In this document: positions 8,198 to 16,173 of the stretch, piece by piece
Layout of the letters: every line of letters starts with the position of its first letter
Numbering within the stretch: position 1 is the stretch's first letter
Source: CAYOLL01 sp964404765 [NCBI: uncultured Gemmatimonadota bacterium]
Lineage (GTDB): Bacteria > 4572-55
NCBI GenBank assembly: GCA_964404765.1
Contig: CAYOLL010000088.1
Location: 1-24,144, forward strand
Direction: 5' to 3'
Length of the DNA stretch: 24,144 nt
Made by a program: the position numbers and the translations under genes
The notes under the pieces: model-generated
Database searches by the model: none
The model's input: only the letters and a program-made list of their open reading frames with translations
What the model was told of the DNA's origin: nothing

Positions 8198-10312
8198 TCA
8201 GTAGCTGTATTTCACGGCGGCAAACCATTCCAGCGGGCGGTAAGGATAGGGATATTGACCGCCGTCATTGGCCGGGAAGCGATAGGCGCGGTCTAACAGA
8301 TTGGTAGCGCTGAGGCTGTATTCCAGGCGGCCGCGGCGATAGCGCAATTTGGCGTCCCAATTGGCGTAGGCATCTGTTTTTAGCAGTTCCGGGGTCGTTC
8401 GTTCACTGCGCAGAAAAAGCTGGGTGGTTAATATTAAATCGGGGCGTAGATTGTAGGAAATGCCGGTATTCAAATGATGCGCCGCTAAAAAGCGGGTGCC
8501 AGTGTAAGCGCCGCCGTCGCGTTTCATTTGACTGTCAATGTAGCTATAGCTGAGCCAAACATGCTTGCCCTGCGCTTCCAGCTCCAGGCCCTTGATCTTG
8601 ACGCTACCAACATTATCAAAGGGATTGGGATGGTTTGGATCACCATCGTCGACGGTGAAAATGGAATCAAAGACCCGGCTCAAGTAACCGCTGATTTGCA
8701 ATCGAACCGCTTTGGTATAAAAGATGTAAGCCGCTTCTGCCGTGCTGATTTTTTCGGGTTCGATGTCTTTGTTGCCAATTATCGGGCCGAGATTAATCCC
8801 CAATTGCTCGAAACCGGACGGCGGGCGAAAGGCCGAGCCATAAAGTAGCTTGAGCGTATGTCCGGACTGAGGATTCCACACAAAAGCCAGGCGTGGATTG
8901 ATCACATTACCGTTTTTGATATCACCAAAATGATCGTAACGAATGCCCAGCGTCAAACCCAAATTGGAGCGGACTTTCCATTCGTCCTGGGCGTAGACTG
9001 CCGTTTGCTTTCGGATATGATTCGGATAGGAAATCCAACCTTCCTCCGGCTTTGTGGAGACGACAATTTTTGCCGGCAAGGCCGCATCCCACAATGCGCC
9101 CCAGTAGCTGGCTTCTGCGCCGTACTGATTTTCGCGGGAGTACGTTCCGCCCAGCAGCAGCTTGTGCGCCCCAAATGACTTTTCATAGCTGACATCAAGT
9201 TGGGCGTGGTTATTACGTTGAATCGCGCCGATAAAATCTTCCGCGCCATAAGCCTTTTCCGGTGATTGCCGAAATTCTTCAGCCAGCGAGCCGTAAACCG
9301 GCAGCAGCAGAGTAGCCCAATCCCAAAACATGTAGGAAAAATGTGCGCCAATTGTTAATCCAGTGAATGGTCTTAGTTCGCCATTGACAAAAGTCTGCTT
9401 CAGCAAATACTTGTAGCGATCTTTGTTTGGCGTCGGATAAAAACCGGTTAAAAACGGGTGCAGATCGTGAAAAGTGTGCCAAAATTGAAAGCGGGCGCAC
9501 TGATTTGGGGCGGTGATGTTAAAAGCGGCGTCAAAGCTGGGACGGATGCCGTCGGTAACTTCCTGGTAATCTTTCAATTCCAGACCGTGTCCTGAGCTTA
9601 TCGAAGGGTGATTGCCGTAACTGTTATCGTAGCGTAATGATTCGTAGTAGCGTCCGTCTTCCGAAAAATACTTGGCCTGCGCGCCGATATTCCAGTTGCC
9701 CAACTGACGTTTGTAAAAGCCGTGCAAATTCAAGGAATTGTTCGCGCCAAAACTGCTTAGAATGCTTCCGCCGTCTGGGCCGGCCACGTCGCGGGTGATG
9801 ATGTTAATGACTGATGCAAAGGCGTTGCCGCCATAAAGCGCCGAACCCGGCCCGCGAATGACTTCAATTCGCTCGATCATATCCACATTGATTTTGGTGG
9901 ACATCCAGGGGGAGGCAAAGGTTAAGTCGTTAAATTTATTGCGGCCATTCAGTAAAAAGAGGGTCGTCTGACTAAAATCGTTCAGGACGCCGCGCACAAA
10001 GAACTCATCCACAGATTCGCCAAAACCCAGGCTGATCCGGCTGACATCAAAACCGGGTATCATGCGCACCAAATCGCCCAGCGTTTTTGCGCCCGAATCT
10101 TCAATTGTTTTGCGATCCAGCATGGTCACAATACCGGGTGTTTCGTCGATGGTCAGCGTCGTGCGGGTAGCAACGGCGATTTTGACATTGAGCAGCTCTT
10201 CCAGCGACAGTTCTTCAAAATCGTTGACAGTGACCGGATCACCGCTCGTTTGGGCCAAGGCCACACCCGTCCAAAATAAAATCCCTGCGATGACTGTTCG
10301 GAGACCTCTCAT
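8198..10312 (-). CDS. TonB-dependent outer-membrane receptor
   Basis: The 704-aa protein starts with a signal peptide (MRGLRTVIAGILFWTGVALA, cut near residue 20). After SLEELLNVKI comes a plug domain (about 50-180) with TPGIVTMLDRKTIEDSG, an FVRG strand, IERIEVIRGPGSALYGGNAF and INIITRD. A 22-strand-type barrel follows, ending in an aromatic residue (VKYSY), as expected for BAM recognition. It would import a large ligand such as a siderophore, cobalamin or glycan in a TonB-dependent way; the ligand is unknown. I chose ATG 10312 rather than longer in-frame starts because those overlap kdsB, add non-secretory residues and bury the signal peptide. The start lies 5 bp behind the kdsB stop with GAAAGGG upstream, implying translational coupling. 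Confidence 0.92.
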   Translation of the reverse strand: MRGLRTVIAGILFWTGVALAQTSGDPVTVNDFEELSLEELLNVKIAVATRTTLTIDETPGIVTMLDRKTIEDSGAKTLGDLVRMIPGFDVSRISLGFGESVDEFFVRGVLNDFSQTTLFLLNGRNKFNDLTFASPWMSTKINVDMIERIEVIRGPGSALYGGNAFASVINIITRDVAGPDGGSILSSFGANNSLNLHGFYKRQLGNWNIGAQAKYFSEDGRYYESLRYDNSYGNHPSISSGHGLELKDYQEVTDGIRPSFDAAFNITAPNQCARFQFWHTFHDLHPFLTGFYPTPNKDRYKYLLKQTFVNGELRPFTGLTIGAHFSYMFWDWATLLLPVYGSLAEEFRQSPEKAYGAEDFIGAIQRNNHAQLDVSYEKSFGAHKLLLGGTYSRENQYGAEASYWGALWDAALPAKIVVSTKPEEGWISYPNHIRKQTAVYAQDEWKVRSNLGLTLGIRYDHFGDIKNGNVINPRLAFVWNPQSGHTLKLLYGSAFRPPSGFEQLGINLGPIIGNKDIEPEKISTAEAAYIFYTKAVRLQISGYLSRVFDSIFTVDDGDPNHPNPFDNVGSVKIKGLELEAQGKHVWLSYSYIDSQMKRDGGAYTGTRFLAAHHLNTGISYNLRPDLILTTQLFLRSERTTPELLKTDAYANWDAKLRYRRGRLEYSLSATNLLDRAYRFPANDGGQYPYPYRPLEWFAAVKYSY

Positions 10313-10317
10313 TTTTT

Positions 10318-11055
10318 TTAAGCGCCCTTTCGATTCAAAATGATTGATTCGACTCGTACAGCGTCTTCCGGGGTATCTACACCAATAGTGGCGTGGTTGG
10401 TATGGATTGTCAAAATACGCTGACCGGCGGCCAGGATGCGCAGTTGCTCCAGACTTTCCGCCAATTCCAGGGGATGAGGCTTCAGTGTGGTCAATTGCAG
10501 CAGGAAGTCGCAGCGGTAGGCGTATAAGCCGATATGCTTCCTTGCGATACGAAAACCGGCGCTTTGACGGGGATAGGGGATAGGCGCCCGTGAAAAATAA
10601 AGGGCATAGCCGGCATCGTCGCAAACGACTTTGACGACATTGGGATTATGCCACTCCTCTTCGTTTTCAAAGTCGGTTATGAGCGTAGCCATGTTCAGTT
10701 CCGGCCGGGTTAAAAAGGGTCTGGCCAGGGCGTCAATGTCCGCCGGGTCGATCAGCGGTTCGTCGCCCTGAATATTGATCACAACATCTTCGCTGCGGCG
10801 GGCCATGACTTCAGCCAGACGATCCGTGCCGCTCGGATGTGTCGAAGCGGTCATGATGGCTTTTCCGCCAAAACTTTTGACCGCTTCCACGATCCGTAAA
10901 TCATCCGTAGCCACGACGACATCATCTAACAAAGTCGCTTTTTTAGCCTGCTCGTAAACGCGCTGAACCAGCGGCTTGCCAGCAATTTGCACTAAGCTCT
11001 TACCCGGAAAACGTGTTGAGCCGTAGCGGGAAGGAATGATACCGATGATTTGCAT
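10318..11055 (-). CDS. kdsB: 3-deoxy-manno-octulosonate cytidylyltransferase (CMP-Kdo synthetase)
   Basis: The 245-aa protein begins MQIIGIIPSRYGSTRFPGKS, the nucleotide-binding signature of CMP-sugar synthetases. It continues with VVVATDD (about 47-52), THPSGTDRLAE (72-82) and the metal-binding NIQGDEP (94-100, D98). Length matches KdsB. It activates Kdo with CTP in the cytoplasm for LPS inner-core assembly. An in-frame extension to 11136 exists but reads through a palindromic intergenic repeat, so ATG 11055 is the sensible start. The gene heads the kdsB, receptor, lpxH-like cluster. The gap to the preceding gene holds a third copy of the palindromic repeat. Confidence 0.95.
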   Translation of the reverse strand: MQIIGIIPSRYGSTRFPGKSLVQIAGKPLVQRVYEQAKKATLLDDVVVATDDLRIVEAVKSFGGKAIMTASTHPSGTDRLAEVMARRSEDVVINIQGDEPLIDPADIDALARPFLTRPELNMATLITDFENEEEWHNPNVVKVVCDDAGYALYFSRAPIPYPRQSAGFRIARKHIGLYAYRCDFLLQLTTLKPHPLELAESLEQLRILAAGQRILTIHTNHATIGVDTPEDAVRVESIILNRKGA

Positions 11056-11068
11056 AAGATAAAATCCT

Positions 11069-11138
11069 ACATGGATGGACAGGATATGCAGGATAAGAAA
11101 ATGGCGCTCTTTATCTTGTTCATCCTGTCTATCCATGT
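11069..11138. repeat. Third, diverged copy of the palindromic intergenic repeat
   Basis: ACATGGATGGACAGGAT (11069-11085) and ATCCTGTCTATCCATGT (11122-11138) pair at 16 of 17 positions. A further GATAA/TTATC pairing sits inside the loop. The arms match those of the 89-bp repeats at 7235-7412, but the loop differs. It fills the gap upstream of kdsB. Confidence 0.8.
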
Positions 11139-11159
11139 TTTGACAACCTGATACATCAA

Positions 11160-12122
11160 TTACGGCAGCTTCCGGACAATCGCAAAAGCGCCTTTACTGG
11201 TATAAATGCGGTTTGGATCGCCGATTTTGTCTTCCGGTGTTTTTTTCGCCGGCTCGGTCACTTCAAAGGTGGCGTCGAATTTGCGCCCGACCAATAAAAT
11301 CGGCTTACCGTCCAGCAAAATACCTGACGTTGTTGCATCCAATTTCAGTTTAACTGTGCCTTTGCCGCCCAACGCATAACCATCAAGACAGTAGCTGCAG
11401 CCGGGAATTGCGGTTAGCTTTTGCCCGTCTTCTTCAAGACAGAGATTTCGGCCATCGCGTTGGATGCCGGCGCTGCCTTTGAGCGCGCCCTTGCCTTTTT
11501 CCACCATCACCATCGCCTTATTGCCTTTGGCCGAAACAAATTCGGGTTCCGGGAAAATCGCTTCGTCCCCGGCCAGCAAAAATTCTTTTTTGTCGGTTTG
11601 ATGAATGGCGTCATCTTTGGTCAATTCCGCGCTGACGGCTTCGAAGACGCCGGCGCCGCTGTACTCTTTAGCGGGATCGACTTCCGGTTTTTTTGGATCG
11701 ACTGGTTTGGACTTTTGGGCGGCTTTTTCGACCGTGAATTTGGCGGTAAATTTGCAGCCGGTTAGTAGCGGCGTTTTGCCGTCGATTGGCGCGGCGGCTT
11801 TGGCAATTGTTGTGAATGGCGAGGTGATGACTAATGTGCCTTCGCCCGGCGTATCGTAAGTGGCGGTGCGGTAGCGCCCTTTCCCGGTCAAGGCCGGCGG
11901 CGCAATGAGTGGTTTGGCCGGCAATTTGCCGCCGGCGTCGGCTTCCGATTTCAGCATCACTGCCGTCAATTTTCCGGCGGCGTCATCGCCGACGACGCAC
12001 ACGGCCCGCCCGTCGCGAAACAATGCCCCGGAGCCGAGCAATGTGATGTCGATGGTGATTGCTTCACCCGAAGTCGGGGTCAGCAGGATGCGGTCACCGG
12101 TGAGGAGGATGGAGTCGGCCAT
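11160..12122 (-). CDS. 320-aa protein of two related halves, possibly PAAR-like spike
   Basis: I do not firmly recognise this protein. The halves (about 1-175 and 176-320) align with each other. Both contain a LLxGD start, then RDGRxxC followed by an acidic GDD or EED and KLTA, then G-x-GT, then DGK-xx-LL-x-G-x-KF-x-A-x-F-x-V, and a DP-xx-Y-xx-G-x-F ending. No signal peptide or membrane helix is visible. Short beta-strands, glycine turns and the C/GD pattern recall PAAR-like and tail-spike proteins of contractile injection systems, but that is a weak resemblance. It is the third gene of a cassette behind the S74 fibre and the nucleotidyltransferase-like gene, separated from the latter by 131 bp containing two hairpins. 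Confidence 0.6.
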   Translation of the reverse strand: MADSILLTGDRILLTPTSGEAITIDITLLGSGALFRDGRAVCVVGDDAAGKLTAVMLKSEADAGGKLPAKPLIAPPALTGKGRYRTATYDTPGEGTLVITSPFTTIAKAAAPIDGKTPLLTGCKFTAKFTVEKAAQKSKPVDPKKPEVDPAKEYSGAGVFEAVSAELTKDDAIHQTDKKEFLLAGDEAIFPEPEFVSAKGNKAMVMVEKGKGALKGSAGIQRDGRNLCLEEDGQKLTAIPGCSYCLDGYALGGKGTVKLKLDATTSGILLDGKPILLVGRKFDATFEVTEPAKKTPEDKIGDPNRIYTSKGAFAIVRKLP

Positions 12123-12142
12123 TGGTTTCTCAGGCTTTTGGC

Positions 12143-12228
12143 GACCCTAAGGGTTTCGCTCTTCAACCCTTAGGGTCTTCCATTGTAGAGGGAAAAACGC
12201 TAAGGGTCGAAAAGAAGTAACCTTAGCG
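12143..12228. repeat. Pair of CTAAGG-core hairpins between cassette genes
   Basis: GACCCTAAGGGTT (12143-12155) and AACCCTTAGGGTC (12165-12177) form a perfect 13-bp stem with a 9-nt loop. A second stem, CGCTAAGG (12198-12205) with CCTTAGCG (12221-12228), shares the CTAAGG core. Neither is followed by a clear U-run on the minus strand, so these look like a palindromic repeat family or RNA-processing sites rather than classic terminators. Confidence 0.7.
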
Positions 12229-12253
12229 TATCGTTCGCGTTCTATCGTTAAGC

Positions 12254-14011
12254 TTAGCTAATTGCCTTAAAATAGGCTTGCGCATCGGCCAATGCCGGCG
12301 TGAAAGTCAAACCGCTGCGAGCCTGAGCGTTGAGTTTCAAGACCATTTGGGTGATGCGGTCTTTCAAACCCGCGCCGTTATCCGCGCCAAAATAGGTTTT
12401 GTTTTCGGCGACGCAGTAGGCATTTTTCTCTGCATCGGTTGCAAATTTCTTGCTGCCTTTGCGCACGGCAACCAGCCCATCGGTTGCAGTGTTGAGCCGG
12501 GCCAGAATATCGGCGGCAGGCTTCGCGAAAATCTTGTTGACCACCGTAATATCCAGGTTCTTAAGCGCAGCTTTTTCCGTTGTCGAGCCTTGCATTTTCT
12601 TGGTGGACAAAAACTCCGCCGCTTCAAAAAGCCGTTGGACATATTTGGCCCCGCGGAACAAGAATTCCGGCGTGTCGCCGTAATGGGCAAAGTCCTTCAA
12701 AAAGTCGCCGAATTGCTCGTTGATGGATTGCAGCAATTGTTCAATGGTCAGACTCATCAACGCTTTATTAATCGCGTCCGTCAACGCCTGGCCGGATAAA
12801 CCGGGGCTGGCCTTAGCCACCTGCACCCCGTCCACGACGTGGCGCAGCGCGCCCTCGCTCAGATAGGCTTCGCTGGCAAAAAAGATGGCCGCTGAAATCA
12901 GATCGGACACCCGCACATCGCCGGCGGCCGGGTTGCCGGTAGCGCCTATTTTTTGTTGATAGGCCCGGATGGCCCGCATTTTGGCCGTATACAGGTCATT
13001 GGTGGCCCATAAGACCAGATCGGCGTAGTCATGTTCCCATTTGAGGGCTTTGTAACGCAGCAACAATTGGGCGGCGGCCATTTCCTTGCTGGCGGCATTT
13101 TGGGCGGCGGCCATTTCCTTGCTGCCGGCATTTTTGACAAAGGTTTGCTCGGCCGGACTCAGGGCCGCCTCTGTAACTGTCGCTTTGGCTTTGGCTTCAG
13201 CATACATTTTTAGGGTTGCCGCATCATACTTTTTGGCATTGGTTGCCCGATCATCCAACTCGGTCAACAACTCATTCAAGTTGAGCAAGTATTGGGCGTC
13301 GGCCGTTTCGTAGCGGCTGCGGACAGCGACGGCGGCTTTGCTGTCTAACGCGCTCACCTGGCTTAGCAACGCTTGCAAGAACGTGTCCCATTCCGCACTG
13401 GACATATAGCGGCGCTGCTTGACTAATGCGCCCTCATCCTGGCCTTCGACCATCATATTATACATTTGACCGCCGACATCCGGCATGGTCAACCGCTTGT
13501 CGTCGGCGTTGAGCGGCAAAAAATCTTTGGCATACAAATTGGTATCGAAAATCGTGCCGGGCTGTTTGCCGAATTTTATCCGTACCAAATTGTTGAATTT
13601 CTCGATCACATCCACATCGGCCCCGGACACGTCGCCGCCGGTAATGCCGACCGTAATGTCGTAATCGGAGGTCAAATCCGTGCTGCCGACCGATTTGGTG
13701 ACAATCGGCTTGTTCGGGTCTTTTTTGCAGGCGATGGCGTAGTTGCCGATCTCGCGATCCACAAAGCGTTTCCGATAGGCCAGGATCAGCAGCATATTGA
13801 AAGGTGTGGGTACATACGTTGCTTTGACCGTATTCCAATTCGGAATTTCCAAATCCGGCAGCGGCTTGTCAGCCGCAAACAGTTGATCGGCCACGACATC
13901 AAACTTGTCGCGTTTCTTCTCTGTGAGTTTGTCATTAGCGGCAATGGCATCGTTTATTGCGGTTTCCTTGCTTTTGTTTTCCAACAAAAAGGTGTCGATT
14001 TTGATTCCCAT
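12254..14011 (-). CDS. 585-aa protein with nucleotidyltransferase-like GS...DxD signature
   Basis: The N-terminal third contains VGSTDLTSDYDITVG: G109-S110 then D116-x-D118. A further acidic strand at GTIFDTNLY (D156) follows. This spacing resembles the polymerase-beta/OAS nucleotidyltransferase core, GS plus DxD plus a third aspartate. The remaining roughly 400 residues are mainly alpha-helical and alanine-rich, with a direct 11-residue duplication around SKEMAAAQNAA (about 297-315) mirrored by a 33-bp DNA repeat. There is no signal peptide or membrane helix. GGAG lies nine bases before the ATG. It sits between a fibre gene (109-bp gap) and the 320-aa gene, so it could be cargo or an effector of a tail-like system, but that is inference; no close family comes to mind. 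Confidence 0.6.
   Translation of the reverse strand: MGIKIDTFLLENKSKETAINDAIAANDKLTEKKRDKFDVVADQLFAADKPLPDLEIPNWNTVKATYVPTPFNMLLILAYRKRFVDREIGNYAIACKKDPNKPIVTKSVGSTDLTSDYDITVGITGGDVSGADVDVIEKFNNLVRIKFGKQPGTIFDTNLYAKDFLPLNADDKRLTMPDVGGQMYNMMVEGQDEGALVKQRRYMSSAEWDTFLQALLSQVSALDSKAAVAVRSRYETADAQYLLNLNELLTELDDRATNAKKYDAATLKMYAEAKAKATVTEAALSPAEQTFVKNAGSKEMAAAQNAASKEMAAAQLLLRYKALKWEHDYADLVLWATNDLYTAKMRAIRAYQQKIGATGNPAAGDVRVSDLISAAIFFASEAYLSEGALRHVVDGVQVAKASPGLSGQALTDAINKALMSLTIEQLLQSINEQFGDFLKDFAHYGDTPEFLFRGAKYVQRLFEAAEFLSTKKMQGSTTEKAALKNLDITVVNKIFAKPAADILARLNTATDGLVAVRKGSKKFATDAEKNAYCVAENKTYFGADNGAGLKDRITQMVLKLNAQARSGLTFTPALADAQAYFKAIS
13067..13132. repeat. 33-bp in-gene direct duplication
   Basis: Two consecutive near-identical 33-bp units, starting at 13067 and 13100, encode the repeated SKEMAAAQNAA stretch of the 585-aa protein. 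The near-identity suggests a recent slippage-type expansion in a helical linker. Confidence 0.8.
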
Positions 14012-14120
14012 CGTAATTTTCTCCGGTTAAAATGAAAATATGAACATAATGTGAGAGTAAGAAGATCGCGCTAATCTTATCGCCATGTGAAAAAATGATA
14101 GCCTGATCCCATGGGTCAAT

Positions 14121-15773
14121 CTACGCTGCCTCTGCTTTTAATTGATTGAGTTCCTGTTGCAGGTGATTGATCTTGCCAAATAACTCTTTTGTTGCCTCAA
14201 TCAATACCGGAATCAGGCCATTATATTTAACCGTCTTGTAATCAGCCAACATACCGACCAGTTCCGGAAAAACTTTCTCCACTTCTTGCGCCGCCACGCC
14301 AAATTCCGACTCAGCGCCACGATCTTCTTCCTGCCAATTGAAGGATATGCCCCGTACAGATAGCAGCTTGCTTAAGGCGTTCTCAATCGGCTTAATATTG
14401 CGTTTAAGCCGAATATCGGAAACGTTGCTTCCACTAGCCCATCCGACGGCGCCGTTTCCGGTATCATAAATAACCAGATTTCGGTCATTCTGCATAACTA
14501 ACTTGTACCTTCCGCTCGACGAAACCAATGAACCGTTGATAACCCCCGTCACATCCAGATTGCCATTAACCTGCAAATAGTCCCATATTTTGACGATACG
14601 ACTACTACCGGTCTGACGACCTAAAATCATTAGAGCGCCATAATCTTTTGCATTTTCGATGGCTGCAAACCCTTCTGGATTGCCTAAGCCGCTGTGATTG
14701 TGATCCGTTTTGGTAAAGTAGATATCGGAGTTATTCAGCTTGATCGCGGCAGATACTCTTAATTCCCCGTTGACATCCAATTTTGCGACCGGCTTGTCCG
14801 TGCCAATGCCGACATTACCGGTGCTGGGATCGGCATTTATAATTAAATCCGACCAGGCGTTTAAAGCCGCGTTATGCCCACCAAGCCACGCTTTATCATT
14901 AAACTCGCCCATGACAACGGCGTTTTTGGGGCCACCCGCAACGACCCGCCCCCGCCATGCGTTGGTTGAGGAGACATTTTCAAGCACATGCAGTCGGACC
15001 TGACCGCCCGGAGTTGTGGTGCCGATGCCGATATTGCCGCCGGCATTGACTCTGAGCCGTTCAGCGCCGTTAGTATAGACGGCCAATTCGCCTCCGCCTT
15101 GTTGGTGCAAACCCGTGTCGTTATCGCCGATGGCCAGATGAATTTTGGGATCGGCCACGCCAATACCCACGTTACCGCCTGCGGGTATGGTCATTTTCCC
15201 ATTTTGAAAATTAACCCCGTCTTTGCCGGCGACAATAACCGGCCCGTCTTCGGCATAAATGCCATACATATACCAGGCTGCGCCCACGCGCAAACCCGTG
15301 CCGTCTTTTTTCTCGCTGTCTTTAAAATAATTACGTCCGGCGGCGCCGGCCATTTCCACGCCGTTCGCTTTCAAAGTGCCGCTAACGCTCAAACTGCCGC
15401 TAATTCCCACATTCCCATCGCTTTTGACCACCAGCTTCGCCGTCTCTTTGCCTTCGACTGCGCCGGATGACAGGATAATATCGCCGCATTCGCGCAGTTC
15501 CAGCTTGTTTTCAGAGCGGCGGAACAGGATGCGGTGTTTATCGTCAAAACTGCGGATTTCGCCGTTATCGGCAAAAGACAGGCTCTTGCCCGATCCGACG
15601 GCAATATCGCTATCGGCGCTGAACTTGCCGGTCACTTTCAATTCGCCTTTGACGGTATCGCCGGCGCGATTGACCTTGTCGGTTTCCAAACGGACGGTTT
15701 CCTGGCTCATGGCGTTCCAATCGGCGGAGCGAATGAGGTCACCGCTTTTTTTCTCGGCATGGGTGTATGGCAT
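14121..15773 (-). CDS. Tail-fibre-like protein with S74 intramolecular chaperone and lectin motif
   Basis: The 550-aa protein starts with SGDLIRSADWNAMSQE and repetitive beta modules. Phrases of the type GNVGIG-x-x-x-PxxxLDVNGELRV recur at about 120, 200, 247 and 320, as in trimeric phage-fibre stalks. Residues 421-450 contain QNDRNLVIY, the QxDxNxVxY mannose-binding motif of monocot-type (bulb) lectins, followed by WASGS. The C-terminal 100 residues form a peptidase S74 domain: SDIRLKRNI (452-460) with the expected cleavage just before S452, then FNWQEE, GVAAQEVEKVFPE and YNGLIPVLIEATKEL, ending in a coiled coil. The domain trimerises and cuts itself off. AAGGAG precedes the ATG. It leads the three-gene cassette. 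Phage tail, injection-system fibre and surface protein are all possible. Confidence 0.85.
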   Translation of the reverse strand: MPYTHAEKKSGDLIRSADWNAMSQETVRLETDKVNRAGDTVKGELKVTGKFSADSDIAVGSGKSLSFADNGEIRSFDDKHRILFRRSENKLELRECGDIILSSGAVEGKETAKLVVKSDGNVGISGSLSVSGTLKANGVEMAGAAGRNYFKDSEKKDGTGLRVGAAWYMYGIYAEDGPVIVAGKDGVNFQNGKMTIPAGGNVGIGVADPKIHLAIGDNDTGLHQQGGGELAVYTNGAERLRVNAGGNIGIGTTTPGGQVRLHVLENVSSTNAWRGRVVAGGPKNAVVMGEFNDKAWLGGHNAALNAWSDLIINADPSTGNVGIGTDKPVAKLDVNGELRVSAAIKLNNSDIYFTKTDHNHSGLGNPEGFAAIENAKDYGALMILGRQTGSSRIVKIWDYLQVNGNLDVTGVINGSLVSSSGRYKLVMQNDRNLVIYDTGNGAVGWASGSNVSDIRLKRNIKPIENALSKLLSVRGISFNWQEEDRGAESEFGVAAQEVEKVFPELVGMLADYKTVKYNGLIPVLIEATKELFGKINHLQQELNQLKAEAA

Positions 15774-16173
15774 TGCAAAACTCCTTTTTAATGCAGCCGC
15801 TTCTCATCGGCTACGAAACTCGCATTATGTGAAATGATTGCATGATGATTATTCTTTGACATCTATTTTTAGAAAGCGATAGTTTAATCTGCGAACAATA
15901 GCATAGCAAGTAAAAAATAGACTATCGTTGGATTGATTGCAAACTGAAGTTTGCTACTCGGCTTTGGGTGTAATATCCAAAATACGGTGCGGAGGAAAGC
16001 GGATTAGAGATTCATGGGGTAGAGTCGCGGAGCGATAAAACACAGTTTTGTCGAATGCGTCCAAGCTGCAAAGACGTAAAGTAAAGAATCTTTTTTGCAG
16101 CTTGGCGCAGTGACATGGGGTCTTTTTGGTTTCTATCTTAAACGAGGAAGGCAGCATCGCTAAAACGGGGGCT
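15774..16173. other. 400-bp intergenic region with inverted repeats, no gene
   Basis: I see no credible gene. The stretch 15877-15927 holds a spaced inverted repeat (CGATAGTTTA / TAGACTATCG). It overlaps a weak minus-strand promoter-like pair, TTGCTA then TAAACT at 17 bp, which could serve the fibre gene. A second inverted repeat is listed at 16061-16105. The rest shows no coding signal. Confidence 0.5.
16061..16105. repeat. 12-bp perfect inverted repeat, long-loop hairpin
   Basis: CCAAGCTGCAAA (16061-16072) and TTTGCAGCTTGG (16094-16105) are exact reverse complements around a 21-nt A/T-rich loop. It lies downstream of the minus-strand cyclic-nucleotide-binding gene and could stabilise or end its transcript, although no U-run follows. 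Confidence 0.7.

Noticed and set aside
8198-10624. Longer TonB-dependent receptor beginning at 10624
   Set aside because: The extra residues overlap kdsB, look like out-of-frame translation and would bury the signal peptide.
10318-11136. Longer KdsB beginning at 11136
   Set aside because: The extension is read from the palindromic intergenic repeat. The KdsB family starts at the IIGIIPSR strand.
13466-14035. 189-codon antisense frame over the nucleotidyltransferase-like gene, and similar long antisense frames at 12278-12799 and 14988-15470
   Set aside because: These mirror the codon composition of genes with clear protein features on the minus strand, and lack ribosome-binding sites and motifs.
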